DNA of 57,714 bases from contig CAYLNM010000008.1 of assembly GCA_964385045.1 (NCBI GenBank), positions 1 through 57,714 on the forward strand. Direction: 5' to 3'. The notes beneath the pieces were generated by a model. It had not been told where the DNA came from. It was given only the letters and a program-made list of their open reading frames with translations, and ran no database searches. Numbering within the stretch: position 1 is the stretch's first letter; each line of letters opens with the position of its first letter. This document shows, piece by piece, positions 32,582 to 42,434 of the stretch. The DNA comes from CAYLNM01 sp964385045 (GTDB lineage: Bacteria > Planctomycetota > Phycisphaerae > Phycisphaerales > SM1A02). The position numbers were made by a program, and so were the translations under genes.

Positions 32582-35431
32582 ATGAGCGCTCCCATGCGGA
32601 TCCGCCTCTCGACCCCTCGCCGGCGACGGCACGACGCCCCGGGCCGGTTCCGGCCCGCACGCCACCTCGGGCGGCTCGCCGGGGCCGCCGTGGTGGCGGC
32701 GCTCGGCCTCGCCCCGGCACCGGCCCCCGCGGCCGCGAGCACGACCGCCGCGGCCGAGTCCGCCGGGACCGCCGCGGCCGGAACCACCGGGGCCGCCACC
32801 GCCGCCGGGTCCGCGGCGTCCACCGCGGCCGACGGCCGCTCCGACCGCATCGTCCGCCGGTTCGGCTTCGAGGAGCTCGAGCTCGTCCCCGTCCGGCTGC
32901 CCCGCCCCTGGCAGAACCTCGCCGACGAGCTCGGACTGCCCCGCTTCGGCGACTGGGCGGTGCGCGACGACCGGGCGGCCGAGGGCCGCTGGGCCCTGCG
33001 GCTGGATCCCGACGGGGTGCCCATGGCCTTCGGCGTGCCGTCGGGCGTCATCCTCGTCTATCCGACGACCGACTACCGCGTGCGCTGCCGCGTGCGGACC
33101 GAGGGAATCGCCCACGGCCGGGCCCAGCTCGTGGCGATGCTGTGCGACGCCGACGGGCGCACGATCGAGGGCAGCATCGTCCGAAGTCCCGCCCGGCGGA
33201 GCCCCGACCGCTGGTCGACGCTGGAGGTCACCGTCCCCGGCCGCTTCCCGGAGGCGGTCTCGCTCCGGGTGGAGCTGCACCTGCTGCAGCCGAGTCGACC
33301 CGACCCGGCGGACGATCCGGTCGCGGCCGCCCGCCCGACGCTGGTGGACGTCCGGGGCTCGGCGTGGTTCGACGACGTGACGGTGGAGCACCGCTCGCGG
33401 GTCGACCTCACGACCAACGGCGCCGGGGGCGTGATCGTCGCGCCGCTCCCGCCGCGGCTCACCGTCACGGTGCACGACCTCACCACCGCCGGCCTCGAGG
33501 CCGACCTGCTCGTGCGCGACGCCGACGGCCGGGTGGTGGATCACCACCGCATCGACCGCGTGCGGGCGAGCACGCCCATCGTGCGGGAGCTCGCGCTGCC
33601 CGGCCACGGCTGGTACGAGGCCGAGCTGCTCGTCCGCGCGGACGACGTCCTCGCCGGTCGCCGGCGAACCGCCTTCGCCTGGATCCCGCCGCTCGCACGG
33701 GCCGGCGTGCGCGGCCCCGGTCGCCTCGGGGTCGCGGTGGACCGCGCCGATCTGCGGCCCGCGGCGGGACTCGCCGCCGTCGTCGCCGCCACCGGGGCAC
33801 GGGCCACCACGCTGCCGCTCTGGCCCCCCGACGACGAGCGCGTCACGACCGCGATCGACGCCGCCGAGCGGCTGCTCGAGCGCGGGCTCGAGGTGATCGC
33901 GGAGCTGCCCGCGGCCTCCCGGGCCCGGGCCGCGGCGGCCGGGCTCGATCCGCACCAGGTCGCGGACCTGCTCGCGGGAACGGACGAGGGATGGCGGGAG
34001 GACCTCGAGCCGCTGGTGGTGCGGTTCGGGCTGCGGGTCCGGCGCTGGACGCTCGGACCCCGGCGGCCGGCCGCCCACGGCGCCGTGGTCCCGGTCGCCG
34101 ACGCCGCCCGCGCGGCGGCCGCGGCGCTGCGGGCGACGCTGCCGGGACCGGTGCCGGTGATGCCCGTGCCGGCCGAGCACGCCGCCGCCTCCGGCCCCGG
34201 CCCCGAGCCCCTGCCGCGGGTGCCGGCCGAGGCCGCCCCCGAGACCGTCGCCGCGTGGCTCGACGGACGCACCGACCTCGTCGAGCTGGCCCTCCCCGAG
34301 CTCGGCCGCGGCCGCGACGCGGAGATCGACCTGTCGCTCCGCGTGCTCCACGCCTGGCGGGCGGGGGCGGGCACCGTGCTCGTGGACCTGCCGGTCGATC
34401 CGGATCCCGGGGGACCCGATCGACTGGTGCCCGCCCCGGCGCTGCCGGTCCTCCGGACGCTCGCCGACGGCCTCCAGGGCCGCCGGGTGGTCGGCGCGCT
34501 GCGGCTCGGCCCCGAGGTCGAGGCGTGGCTCCTCGCCGGCGAGGGGCCGGACGACGGCGCGGTGGTGGCGTGGAGCCGGGGACGGGTCGGCGACGCTGAC
34601 CGCACCGTCGCGGTGCGGCTCGGATCCGGCGCCGTGACCCGCGTCGCCGCACGGGGGGACCGGGAGGCCGTGCCGCGCGACGTGCGGGGCCGGCACGAGA
34701 TGCGTCTCGGTCCGGCCCCCGCCTTCTTCGAGGGCGTCGATCTCGAACTGCTGCGCTTCCGCGCCGCCCTCGCGATCGCGCCCGACGAGGTCCCCGCCGT
34801 CTACCGGGCGCACGAGCTCGAGCTGGTGATGAGCAATCCGTGGGACGTCGCGATCGCCGGTCTCGTCGAGCTCGGCGAGGACGGCACGCGGCGGATCCGC
34901 CCGCACCGCGTCGCGTTCACCCTCCAGCCCGGCGAGACCCAGCGGAAGCCGATCACGGTCGTCTTCGACCGCACCATCGCCGCCGGCGAGCAGCGGGTGC
35001 CGGCGACGGTGACCGTCGAGTCGGTCGAGACCGAGCGGTTCGTCGTCGACCTGCCGGTGGAGGTCGGCTGGAAGGACGTCGAGGTCGGCGCCACGTGGCG
35101 CATCTCGGTCGACGACGCGACCGGCCGGCGCGACCTGGTGGTTCGCCAGTACGTGACCAACCGGGGCGAGGAGCCGGTGCAGCTCGATGCGTTCCTGCGC
35201 GGGCCGGGCCTCGGCCGCGAGCGACGACCGCTCGAGCGACTGGAGCCGGGCGCGACCGCGGTGCGGACGTTCCTCGTCGAGGACGGCGTGCGGCGGCTCT
35301 CGGGCGCCGTGCTGCGGTACGGCGTGAGCGAGCGCGGCGGGCCGGCCCAGCTGAATCGGCCGCTGCGGATCCCGCCCCTGGCGCCCGCGGTCGAGACCGT
35401 CCGGGCCCGCGGCGACGCGGGGCCCCCGTAG
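32582..35431 (+). CDS. Large secreted protein of unknown function
   Basis: A 949-aa protein. After a basic start and a hydrophobic export segment (LGRLAGAAVVAALGLAPAPA) there is an Ala/Thr linker. Residues ~80-260 look like a carbohydrate-binding, jelly-roll fold (FGDWAVRDDRAAEGRWALRL ... SAWFDDVTVE). Residues ~380-640 resemble an alpha/beta barrel without recognisable catalytic residues. The C-terminal ~250 residues are Ig-like beta domains (FTLQPGETQRKPITVVFD ... WRISVDDATGRRDLVVRQYV). It may be a non-catalytic relative of glycoside hydrolases, which is a guess. It lies 168 bases after the second fibro-slime gene. Confidence 0.75.
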   Translation: MSAPMRIRLSTPRRRRHDAPGRFRPARHLGRLAGAAVVAALGLAPAPAPAAASTTAAAESAGTAAAGTTGAATAAGSAASTAADGRSDRIVRRFGFEELELVPVRLPRPWQNLADELGLPRFGDWAVRDDRAAEGRWALRLDPDGVPMAFGVPSGVILVYPTTDYRVRCRVRTEGIAHGRAQLVAMLCDADGRTIEGSIVRSPARRSPDRWSTLEVTVPGRFPEAVSLRVELHLLQPSRPDPADDPVAAARPTLVDVRGSAWFDDVTVEHRSRVDLTTNGAGGVIVAPLPPRLTVTVHDLTTAGLEADLLVRDADGRVVDHHRIDRVRASTPIVRELALPGHGWYEAELLVRADDVLAGRRRTAFAWIPPLARAGVRGPGRLGVAVDRADLRPAAGLAAVVAATGARATTLPLWPPDDERVTTAIDAAERLLERGLEVIAELPAASRARAAAAGLDPHQVADLLAGTDEGWREDLEPLVVRFGLRVRRWTLGPRRPAAHGAVVPVADAARAAAAALRATLPGPVPVMPVPAEHAAASGPGPEPLPRVPAEAAPETVAAWLDGRTDLVELALPELGRGRDAEIDLSLRVLHAWRAGAGTVLVDLPVDPDPGGPDRLVPAPALPVLRTLADGLQGRRVVGALRLGPEVEAWLLAGEGPDDGAVVAWSRGRVGDADRTVAVRLGSGAVTRVAARGDREAVPRDVRGRHEMRLGPAPAFFEGVDLELLRFRAALAIAPDEVPAVYRAHELELVMSNPWDVAIAGLVELGEDGTRRIRPHRVAFTLQPGETQRKPITVVFDRTIAAGEQRVPATVTVESVETERFVVDLPVEVGWKDVEVGATWRISVDDATGRRDLVVRQYVTNRGEEPVQLDAFLRGPGLGRERRPLERLEPGATAVRTFLVEDGVRRLSGAVLRYGVSERGGPAQLNRPLRIPPLAPAVETVRARGDAGPP

Positions 35432-35526
35432 ACCCGCGGGCCGGCCGTGGCGTCGCGAGGCCGGGAACGGAAGCCGGGGGGGGGCGGGCCGCGGTACGCG
35501 GTACGCGATTCGTCCGCCTCGGCCTC

Positions 35527-36135
35527 TCAGAACCGCGGAAGCCCCGGCGGCGGCTGGCCCATCAGCTCGACCCAGGTGAGGCGCCGGATGCGCCAGGCGT
35601 CGCCGCCCGCGTCCGGCGCGCGGGCGACGCGGATCACCCACCGCGAGCCGGTGGGCGCCCAGTCCTCGGCCCGGGCCCCGGCGGTCAGGTGCACCACCGC
35701 CCGGTCGTCCCCGTCGGACCACGCGTCGATCCCGCCGACCTCGACCGACTCCAGGCCCCGCCGCTGCAGCCATTCCACGCCCGCGAGCACGCGCTCGCGC
35801 CCGAGGCCGAGATTCGTCTCGCGACCCGTGTGCACCGTCGCGTCGCGGGCGAGCAGCCGGTCGACCGCGACGACGTCGCCCCGGCCGACCGCGGCGACGA
35901 AGTCCCGCACCGCCCGCTCCGCGTGCTCCGCCGGGGTCGCGACGCTCGCCGCGAGTCCCCAGGCCCCGGCGGCGGCGAGCAGCAGCCCCCCCGCCGCCGC
36001 GCCCCGCCTCGGCAGGCCCTCCCGCATCGCGTGCCAGCCGAGCACGAGGCCGGCCGCGGCGAGGGCGATGATCACCGGCAGCGGATCCTCGAGGAACAGG
36101 TGCTCGAGGGGCGATCGGGCGGGCGGGTCGGGCAT
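35527..36135 (-). CDS. Membrane-anchored NTF2/SnoaL-like protein
   Basis: A 202-aa protein. Two hydrophobic segments near residues 18-35 and 45-62 (PVIIALAAAGLVLGW, AGGLLLAAAGAWGLAASVAT) precede a ~130-residue NTF2/SnoaL-like fold (AERAVRDFVAAVGRGDVVAV, DRLLARDATVHTGRETNLGL, WVIRVARA ... WRIRRLTWVEL). Such folds bind small ligands or serve as accessory domains. No catalytic residues can be assigned. Confidence 0.7.
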   Translation of the reverse strand: MPDPPARSPLEHLFLEDPLPVIIALAAAGLVLGWHAMREGLPRRGAAAGGLLLAAAGAWGLAASVATPAEHAERAVRDFVAAVGRGDVVAVDRLLARDATVHTGRETNLGLGRERVLAGVEWLQRRGLESVEVGGIDAWSDGDDRAVVHLTAGARAEDWAPTGSRWVIRVARAPDAGGDAWRIRRLTWVELMGQPPPGLPRF

Positions 36136-36486
36136 CGGCGGCTCCGGGACGGACTCCGGGACGGGCTCCCGGGACCGGCTCCCGGGAGGGGCGGCGCGGC
36201 CCCGTCGCGGAGGCCGCGGCAGCCGCGCCGGACGCGGACGAGCGCTTGCCCCCCGGGTCCCGCCTCCCGCTCCGGCTCCGGACCACGGTACCCCCCGCCG
36301 CGGGCCGCCGTCCCGCGCAGCCGGTGCGCCGGCGGTGCCGGCGAGGGTCCGATACGGTCGCGTCCCGCCCCGGGCTCCGGGCCGAAGCGGCGACCGACGC
36401 CGCGTTCGGCCGATCCTGCGCCGGTGCGGGCCGCCCGCCGTCCCCGGCCCCCCGGGGCAGCGGCCGCCGCGCCCCGGAGCCCTCCC
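36136..36486. other. Intergenic region between divergent genes
   Basis: These 351 bases lie between the leftward NTF2-like gene and the rightward Maf-type gene. I see GC-rich sequence with no credible ORF and no clear promoter boxes. Confidence 0.5.
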
Positions 36487-39400
36487 GTGCCCACCCTCCA
36501 GGCCGCCGACCACCTCGAGACGTGCCTCGCCGCCCTCGGCCCGGGCCAGACCGCGACCGCGGCCGCGATCCGGGCCGCGGGCCCCCGCAGCGGGCTCGAG
36601 CTCGCGCCGGCCGACGACGGAGCCCTCACCGGGCGGCTCGACGGGCGGGCCCTCGCCTCGGCCCGGCGTCCGCTGGAGGAGGCCCGGCGGCTCGCGGATC
36701 GGGTGGACCTCGCCGAGCACGCGGTGGTCGTGGTGCACGGCTTCGGCCTCGGGCACCACGTCGCCGAGCTCGCCCGCCGCCTCGGGCGCCGCGGCGTGGT
36801 GCTCGTCCTCGAGCCCGACGTCTCGCTGCTGCACTCGGCCCTCGGCGCCGTCGACCACGCCGCGGCCCTCGCGGGCTCCAACGTCATCATCGTGACGGAC
36901 CCGGCCGACCGCGCCGCCCTCGCCCGCCACCTGCAGGGGGCCGAGTGGCTGCTGGGCCAGGGCCTCGCCTTCCTCGACCATCCCCCGAGCCGCCGCCGCC
37001 TCGACGCCGCCATCGCCGCCTTCGGCGCGACGCTCGCGGCGACCGCGACCCACGCCCGGATGACGGTGGTGACGACGCTGCTGCGGTCGGTCGAGACCGT
37101 GCGGAACCTCACCGGCAACCTCGCCCGGTACGTCACCGCCCCCGGCATCGCCGACCTCGCGGGCACCCAGACCGGTCGCCCCGCGATCCTGGTGGCGGCG
37201 GGCCCGAGCCTCGGCCCCGCTCTCGACCGCCTCGCCGATCCCGCGGTGCGCGAGCGGGCCGTGATCGTCAGCGCGCAGACCACGCTCCGGCCGCTGCTCG
37301 CCCGCGGCATCCGGCCGCACTTCGTCACCGCCCTCGACTACCACGCGATCTCGAGTCGCTTCTACGACGGGCTGCGGCCGGCCGACGTGGCCGGCATCGA
37401 GCTCGTCGTCGATCCCAAGGCCCACCCCTCCATCCTCGAGTCGTTCCCGGGCACCGTCCGCTGCTGCCGCGCGCCGCTGCTCGACGCGATCCTCGGCGAC
37501 GCCGCCCGGCCGATGGGCGAGCTGCCCCCCGGCGCGACCGTCGCCCACCTCTCGGCGTACCTCGCCCGGCACCTCGGGTGCGATCCGATCGTCACCGTCG
37601 GGCAGGATCTCGGCTTCACCGACGGGCTCTACTACGGCCCCGGGGCGGTGATCCACGAGACGTGGGAGCCGGAGCTCGGCACGTTCACGCCGATCACCAG
37701 CATGGAGTGGCAGCGCATCGCCCGGCACCGCCGCCACCTCGCCCGCGTGGAGTCGTGGGACGGCGGGACCGTGCTGAGCGACGCGCAGATGGTGACGTAC
37801 CTGCACCAGTTCGAGCGCGACTTCGCGGCCGACCGCGCCCGCGGGCTGCGGGTGATCGACGCCACCGGCCCCGGCGGCGCCCGCAAGCGCGGGGCGGAGC
37901 GCATGGACCTGGGCACCGCCCTCGAGGCGTTCGCGCGGGAGCCGATCGATCCCCCGCCGGCGGCCCCCGTCGCCGTGCCGGACGCCGAGGCCCGCCGACG
38001 CGCGGCCCGGGCCGCGGTCGAGCGGGCGCGGGCGCAGGTCGCCGAGATCGGCGGCGCGGCGGAGCGGGCGACCGACATCGTGATCGCGATGCTCGCCGAG
38101 CAGGACGACGCGGCGGCGATGCGGCGACGATTCGCCGAGCTCGAGCGCGAGCGCCGCATCGTCGGCGCGCGGATGGAGGCGTTCGGCCTCGTCGAGCACC
38201 TGAACCAGCTCGGGACCTTCAAGCGGCTCCGGGCCGACCGGCGGCTCGCGCTGGCCACCGACCTCGACCCCCGAGCTCGTCAGCGGGCCGAGCTCGAGCG
38301 CGACCGGGCGAACGTCGAGTGGATCCGCGACGCCGCGGCGGAGCTGACGTCCCAGCTCGGCGCGGCGGCCGCGCGGCTGGCGGGCGACGCCGCGAGCGGC
38401 GGGGAGCGGCCCGCCCCCTCCGCCGGCGTGCCGTCGTCCGCGCTGCCCGCCCGCACCGCGGTGGCGGCGATCGCACCGCCCGCCGCGGCCGAGGGCACGT
38501 CCGGCCGGGTCGCCGCGGCGGCGACGACGCCCGGACCGGCGACCACGGACGTCACCGCCGCCCCCGCGGGCCGCGTCGGCGCGGTGCTCGCGATCGACGC
38601 CGACGACGCGGAGCGGCTCGCCCGCCCCTTCGCCGGCGTCACGCTGCTGGAGGCGACGCTCGCCCGCCTCGCGCGGGCCCGGCGGCTCGACGCGATCGTC
38701 GTCGTGACCGAGCGCGGCGCGGACGCGCGGCTCGACGTGCCCGCACGGGTCGGCGACCGAACGATCCGCCGCCTCGAGGTGGACGAGCCCCCGCTCGGTC
38801 CCCGCGGCCGGGCGATCCGCGTCGCCCGGGCGTTCGCCCCGTGGGCCTGGCGGGGCGGGATCGCGGGCTTCGGCGGACTCGACGACGGTCTGGCCCCGCG
38901 GGCCCTCGCGGCCGCGATCGGGGCCGAGGACCTCGCCGCGGTCGTGCCCTGCGGTCCCGACCGACCGCTGCTCGACCCCGCCGCGGGCGTGGACGCCCTC
39001 GTCGATCGGTGGCGCGAGCATCCCGACGTCCACCGGCTGATCTTCACGCCGCTGCCGCCCGGCCTCGGCGCGGTGCTCCTGCGACGGGACCTCGCGCTCG
39101 ACCTCGGGGCGGCGGGCCGGCTCGCCGGCGCGGGGCCAATGCTCGTCCACCAGCCGCACGTGCCGCAGGGGGATCCCCTCGCCACCGACGCGTGCGTCGC
39201 CGCCGGCCCGGTCGCCCGCCGGTCGGTCGCGGCGATCGCGGTCACCGAGGCCGACCGAACCCGGCTCGCCGCGGCCGCGGACCGGCTGCCGCGGGCCGGC
39301 GGCGCCGACGCGCGGGCGGTCGCCGACGCGATCGAGCGACTCGAGGCGAGCACGCCGCTCGCCCGCCCCGGGCACCTGGTGCTCGAGCTCGCCACCGGCG

Positions 39401-40260
39401 GACCGGTGCCGCGGTGGCGGCGGATGCCCGGGGCCGGCGACGCCCCGCGGGTCCGGGCCGACGCCGCGCGGCTCGCGGCCCGGCTCGAGGCCGCGGCCCC
39501 GCTCGAGGACACCGTGATCACGCTCGTCGGCGACGAGGATCCCCTCGCCCACCCGGACTGGATCCGGGTCGCCGCCGCCGCCCGCGCGGCCGGCGCGGCC
39601 GCGGTCCACCTGCGCACCCCGCTCGACGTGCCGGCCGCCGCGGCGGCGGCGCTCGTGGACGCCCCGGTCGACGTGGTGAGCGTGGAGCTGCACGCGGCGT
39701 GCGCCTCCACGTGGGCCCGCCTGCACGCGGCGGCGGACGCGGCCCCCGATCCCGACGGCCTGGCCCGCGTGACCGCCGCGATCGAGGCGCTGGTGGCGGC
39801 CCGGCGGCCGCTCGACGCCGCCACCGGCGCCGGGGCGCTCGCGCTGCCGTGGATCGTGCCGCGAATGCAGCGGCGGCCGGAGACGGTGGACGAGCTGGAG
39901 ACCTTCCACGAGCACTGGCAGTCCCGCCTCGGCACCGCGGTGCTGGAGCCGGCGTGGCCGGGCGAGGCGGCCATCTGCGGGGGGACCGCGCGGGAGACGA
40001 CCGGCGGCCCGGCCCTCGACGCATCCGCGACCGATCGACCGATCCTCCCGCTCGAGGCGCCCGCCCCGGTCGTCGCCCGCGAGCTGCGGCGCCGCCTGCG
40101 GGTGCTCGCCGACGGCCGCGTCCCGCGGGACGACCGCGACCGCAGCGGCGCGACCGCGGTCGCGGATCTGGGTCGCGTGTCGATCGCCGACGCCTGGACC
40201 GCGCTGCAGTCGGCACGGCGGACCGCCGCCGCGGCCGGCGACGGGATGCTGGAGCCGTGA
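36487..40260 (+). CDS. Maf-type glycosyltransferase fused to degenerate cytidylyltransferase and radical-SAM/SPASM regions
   Basis: A 1257-aa protein. Residues ~1-620 are a Maf/DUF115 protein (PAILVAAGPSLGPALDRL, VSAQTTLRPLLARGIRPHF, VTALDYHAISSRF, IVTVGQDLGFTDG). Maf enzymes transfer nonulosonic acids to flagellin or surface proteins. A coiled stretch and an Ala-rich linker follow. From ~694 comes a cytidylyltransferase-like region (FAGVTLLEATLARLARARRL, PCGPDRPLLDP) lacking the RxxSxRLPGK loop. From ~958 comes a radical-SAM/SPASM-like region (VITLVGDEDPLAHPDWIRVA, VLADGRVPRDDRDRSG ... SIADAWTAL) with none of the cluster cysteines. The C-terminal half is thus probably non-catalytic. Its stop overlaps the neuA-like start as GTGA. 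Confidence 0.85.
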   Translation: MPTLQAADHLETCLAALGPGQTATAAAIRAAGPRSGLELAPADDGALTGRLDGRALASARRPLEEARRLADRVDLAEHAVVVVHGFGLGHHVAELARRLGRRGVVLVLEPDVSLLHSALGAVDHAAALAGSNVIIVTDPADRAALARHLQGAEWLLGQGLAFLDHPPSRRRLDAAIAAFGATLAATATHARMTVVTTLLRSVETVRNLTGNLARYVTAPGIADLAGTQTGRPAILVAAGPSLGPALDRLADPAVRERAVIVSAQTTLRPLLARGIRPHFVTALDYHAISSRFYDGLRPADVAGIELVVDPKAHPSILESFPGTVRCCRAPLLDAILGDAARPMGELPPGATVAHLSAYLARHLGCDPIVTVGQDLGFTDGLYYGPGAVIHETWEPELGTFTPITSMEWQRIARHRRHLARVESWDGGTVLSDAQMVTYLHQFERDFAADRARGLRVIDATGPGGARKRGAERMDLGTALEAFAREPIDPPPAAPVAVPDAEARRRAARAAVERARAQVAEIGGAAERATDIVIAMLAEQDDAAAMRRRFAELERERRIVGARMEAFGLVEHLNQLGTFKRLRADRRLALATDLDPRARQRAELERDRANVEWIRDAAAELTSQLGAAAARLAGDAASGGERPAPSAGVPSSALPARTAVAAIAPPAAAEGTSGRVAAAATTPGPATTDVTAAPAGRVGAVLAIDADDAERLARPFAGVTLLEATLARLARARRLDAIVVVTERGADARLDVPARVGDRTIRRLEVDEPPLGPRGRAIRVARAFAPWAWRGGIAGFGGLDDGLAPRALAAAIGAEDLAAVVPCGPDRPLLDPAAGVDALVDRWREHPDVHRLIFTPLPPGLGAVLLRRDLALDLGAAGRLAGAGPMLVHQPHVPQGDPLATDACVAAGPVARRSVAAIAVTEADRTRLAAAADRLPRAGGADARAVADAIERLEASTPLARPGHLVLELATGGPVPRWRRMPGAGDAPRVRADAARLAARLEAAAPLEDTVITLVGDEDPLAHPDWIRVAAAARAAGAAAVHLRTPLDVPAAAAAALVDAPVDVVSVELHAACASTWARLHAAADAAPDPDGLARVTAAIEALVAARRPLDAATGAGALALPWIVPRMQRRPETVDELETFHEHWQSRLGTAVLEPAWPGEAAICGGTARETTGGPALDASATDRPILPLEAPAPVVARELRRRLRVLADGRVPRDDRDRSGATAVADLGRVSIADAWTALQSARRTAAAAGDGMLEP

Positions 40261-41012
40261 ACGGCACCGGCACCGCCCCCCCGCCGGCGCCGCCCGCCGC
40301 GCTGGCGGTCGTGATCGGCCGCGCGGGCTCGCGCGGGCTCCCGGGCAAGAACGCGCGGCCGGTCGCGGGCCGGCCGATGGTGGCCTGGAGCGTGGCGCAC
40401 GCCCGGGCCTGCGCCGAGCTGGACGCGGTCGTCGTCTCCACCGACGGCGCCGAGATCGCCGCCGCCGCGCGGGACGCGGGGGCGGCCGTGATCGAGCGTC
40501 CGGCCGCGCTCGCGGGCGACGGCTCGCCCGTGGTCGCGGCGGTGCGGCACGCGGTGACGGCGATCGAGGACGGCGCCGCCGCCCCCGCGATCGGCCCCGG
40601 GCCGCTGGCCGCGGACGCGATCGTCGTCGTCCTCTACGCCAACGTCCCGGTGCGGCCGGCCGGCCTCGCGGGCCGCGCGGTGCGCACGCTCCGCGAGACG
40701 GGGGCCGACTCCGTGCAGTCCTACGCCGCCGTCGGCAAGCACCATCCCGCGTGGATGGTCCGCCTCGCCGGCGACGGTCGCGTGGAGCCGCTGGTCGATC
40801 CGGCCCCGGACCGGCGGCAGGACCTCGAGCCGCTGCACCTGCCCGACGGCGGCGTCCTCGCCGTCCGCCGCGGCCTCCTGGACCGCGGCCCCCACCCGCA
40901 CGCGTTCCTCGGCGAGGATCGCCGGGGTATCGTCACGCCCCCCGGCGGCGTCGTCGACGTGGACGACGCCCGCGATCTCGCGGTGGCCGAGGCGGCCCTG
41001 CGGCGGGGCTGA
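40257..41012 (+). CDS. neuA: Acylneuraminate (nonulosonate) cytidylyltransferase
   Basis: NeuA-type enzymes activate sialic or legionaminic-type acids as CMP sugars. The 251-aa protein has the nucleotide loop IGRAGSRGLPGKNARPVAGR, VVVSTDGAEIAAAARDAGA, and PPGGVVDVDDARDLAVAEA at the end, where most homologues have VDIDxxxDL. The usual QPTSPLR is ANVPVRP. The GTG at 40257 overlaps the Maf gene, and a neuC-like gene follows, so the activated sugar is probably the donor for Maf glycosylation. The exact sugar cannot be read. Confidence 0.9.
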   Translation: MNGTGTAPPPAPPAALAVVIGRAGSRGLPGKNARPVAGRPMVAWSVAHARACAELDAVVVSTDGAEIAAAARDAGAAVIERPAALAGDGSPVVAAVRHAVTAIEDGAAAPAIGPGPLAADAIVVVLYANVPVRPAGLAGRAVRTLRETGADSVQSYAAVGKHHPAWMVRLAGDGRVEPLVDPAPDRRQDLEPLHLPDGGVLAVRRGLLDRGPHPHAFLGEDRRGIVTPPGGVVDVDDARDLAVAEAALRRG

Positions 41013-41129
41013 CGCGGGGCCCACGCGGCGCGGCCCGCCGGCCCCCGCGTCGGCCGCATGGCCGCCCGGCCGCCCGGCCCGGCCCCTCGCCGTCGATCCT
41101 CCCCCGCGTCCGCCCGCCCCGAGCCCGCC

Positions 41130-42254
41130 GTGCCTCCCGCCCGCACCATCGCCGCCCTCACCGGGACCCGCGCCGACTTCGGCCTGCTGCGGCCGGTGCT
41201 CGACGCGATCGCGGCGCGGCCGGAGCTCGAGCTGCGGGTCGTGGCCGCGGGGGCCCACCTGCTCCCGCCCGACCGCACCGTGGACGAGGTCCGGGCCGCG
41301 TTCCCGGTGGCGGCGGAGATCCCGATGCAGGTGGCGGGCGAGGTCGGCCGGCCCGCCGACGCCGCCGCGCTCGGCCGCGGCGTCTCGGGCGTCGCGGCCC
41401 TGCTCGCCGAGGACCCGCCCGACTGGCTCCTCGTCCTCGGCGACCGGATCGAGGCCTTCGCGGCGGCGGCGGCGGCGGCGGTCGCGGGCGTGCGCGTCGC
41501 CCACGTGCACGGCGGCGACCGGGCCGAGGGCGTGGCCGACGAGGGCATGCGGCACGCGATCACCAAGCTCGCCCACCTCCACCTCGCCGCCACCCCGCGG
41601 TCGGCCGAGCGGATCCTGTACCTCGGCGAGCCCGCCGACCGCATCCGCGTGGTGGGCTCGCCGGCGATCGACGATCTCGAGGCGATCGTGCCGCTCGACG
41701 ACGGGACGTACGTCGCCCTCGGCGAGCCGACCCTGCTGCTGCTCCTGCATCCCACCGGCGGGCCGGACGTGGTCGAGCGGGCCCAGGCCGAGCTGCTGCT
41801 CGACCGCTGCCTCGCCCAGGGCCGGACCCTCGCCCTCGACCCGAATCACGATCCGGGGCGCGACGGGATCCTGCAGGCGCTCGACGCGCGGGCCGGCGAC
41901 CGGCGACTCGAGCGGCGCTCGCACCTTGCGCGGCACGAGTTCGTCGGCCTGCTGAAGCGGGTGCAGGCGCTCGTCGGCAACTCCAGCGCCGGCCGCATCG
42001 AGGCGTCGGCGATCCCGCTGCGGGCGGTCGACGTGGGCCCGCGGCAGGCCGGCCGCGAGTGCCCGCCGAGCGTGATCCCGGTGCCGCACTGGGACGAGGG
42101 GGCGATCGCCACCGCCATCGAGCGGGCGATGCACGAGCCGATCCCGCCCTTCCGGCATCCCTACGGCCCGGGCCGCACCGGCCGGCTCGTCGCGGACCTG
42201 CTCGCCGAGCTCGACCCGGCCGCGGTCCCGCTGGCCAAGCGCAACGCGTACTGA
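41130..42254 (+). CDS. neuC: UDP-N-acetylglucosamine 2-epimerase, hydrolysing (NeuC type)
   Basis: NeuC-type enzymes convert UDP-GlcNAc or a related sugar to the free 2-epimer, the first step toward nonulosonic acids. The 374-aa protein has LTGTRADFGLLRPVL at the start, VAHVHGGDRAEGVADEGMRH, and LVGNSSAGRIEASAIPL. The GTG at 41130 puts the TGTRADF motif at the family position; an ATG at 41058 would add 24 low-complexity residues. The condensing synthase (NeuB type) is not in this window. Confidence 0.9.
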   Translation: MPPARTIAALTGTRADFGLLRPVLDAIAARPELELRVVAAGAHLLPPDRTVDEVRAAFPVAAEIPMQVAGEVGRPADAAALGRGVSGVAALLAEDPPDWLLVLGDRIEAFAAAAAAAVAGVRVAHVHGGDRAEGVADEGMRHAITKLAHLHLAATPRSAERILYLGEPADRIRVVGSPAIDDLEAIVPLDDGTYVALGEPTLLLLLHPTGGPDVVERAQAELLLDRCLAQGRTLALDPNHDPGRDGILQALDARAGDRRLERRSHLARHEFVGLLKRVQALVGNSSAGRIEASAIPLRAVDVGPRQAGRECPPSVIPVPHWDEGAIATAIERAMHEPIPPFRHPYGPGRTGRLVADLLAELDPAAVPLAKRNAY

Positions 42255-42267
42255 GCCCGCGGTCCCC

Positions 42268-42298
42268 GGCCCGGCCTCGGCCGGACCTCGGCCGGGCC
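42268..42298 (+). terminator. Hairpin after neuC
   Basis: Nine-bp perfect arms (42268-42276 with 42290-42298, loop of 13) start 13 bases after the neuC stop. No T-run follows. It probably ends the glycosylation operon. Confidence 0.5.
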
Positions 42299-42434
42299 CC
42301 GCCGCGCACGCGCTGCGCCGCGCCCGCGGGGTCACCGGCGGTTCTCGTGCCGCCGCGGCTCGCGGGTCAAGTCGCGGCGCCGGGCGGTCGATGCCACCGC
42401 CGGACCCCTCCCCGACCCCCGGAGCCGACGCGCC

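Noticed and set aside
31082..36286. A 1734-codon minus-strand open frame
   Set aside because: It is antisense to the fibro-slime and large secreted protein genes, has no recognisable domain and is Arg/Gly/His-rich, as expected for the shadow of GC-rich codons.
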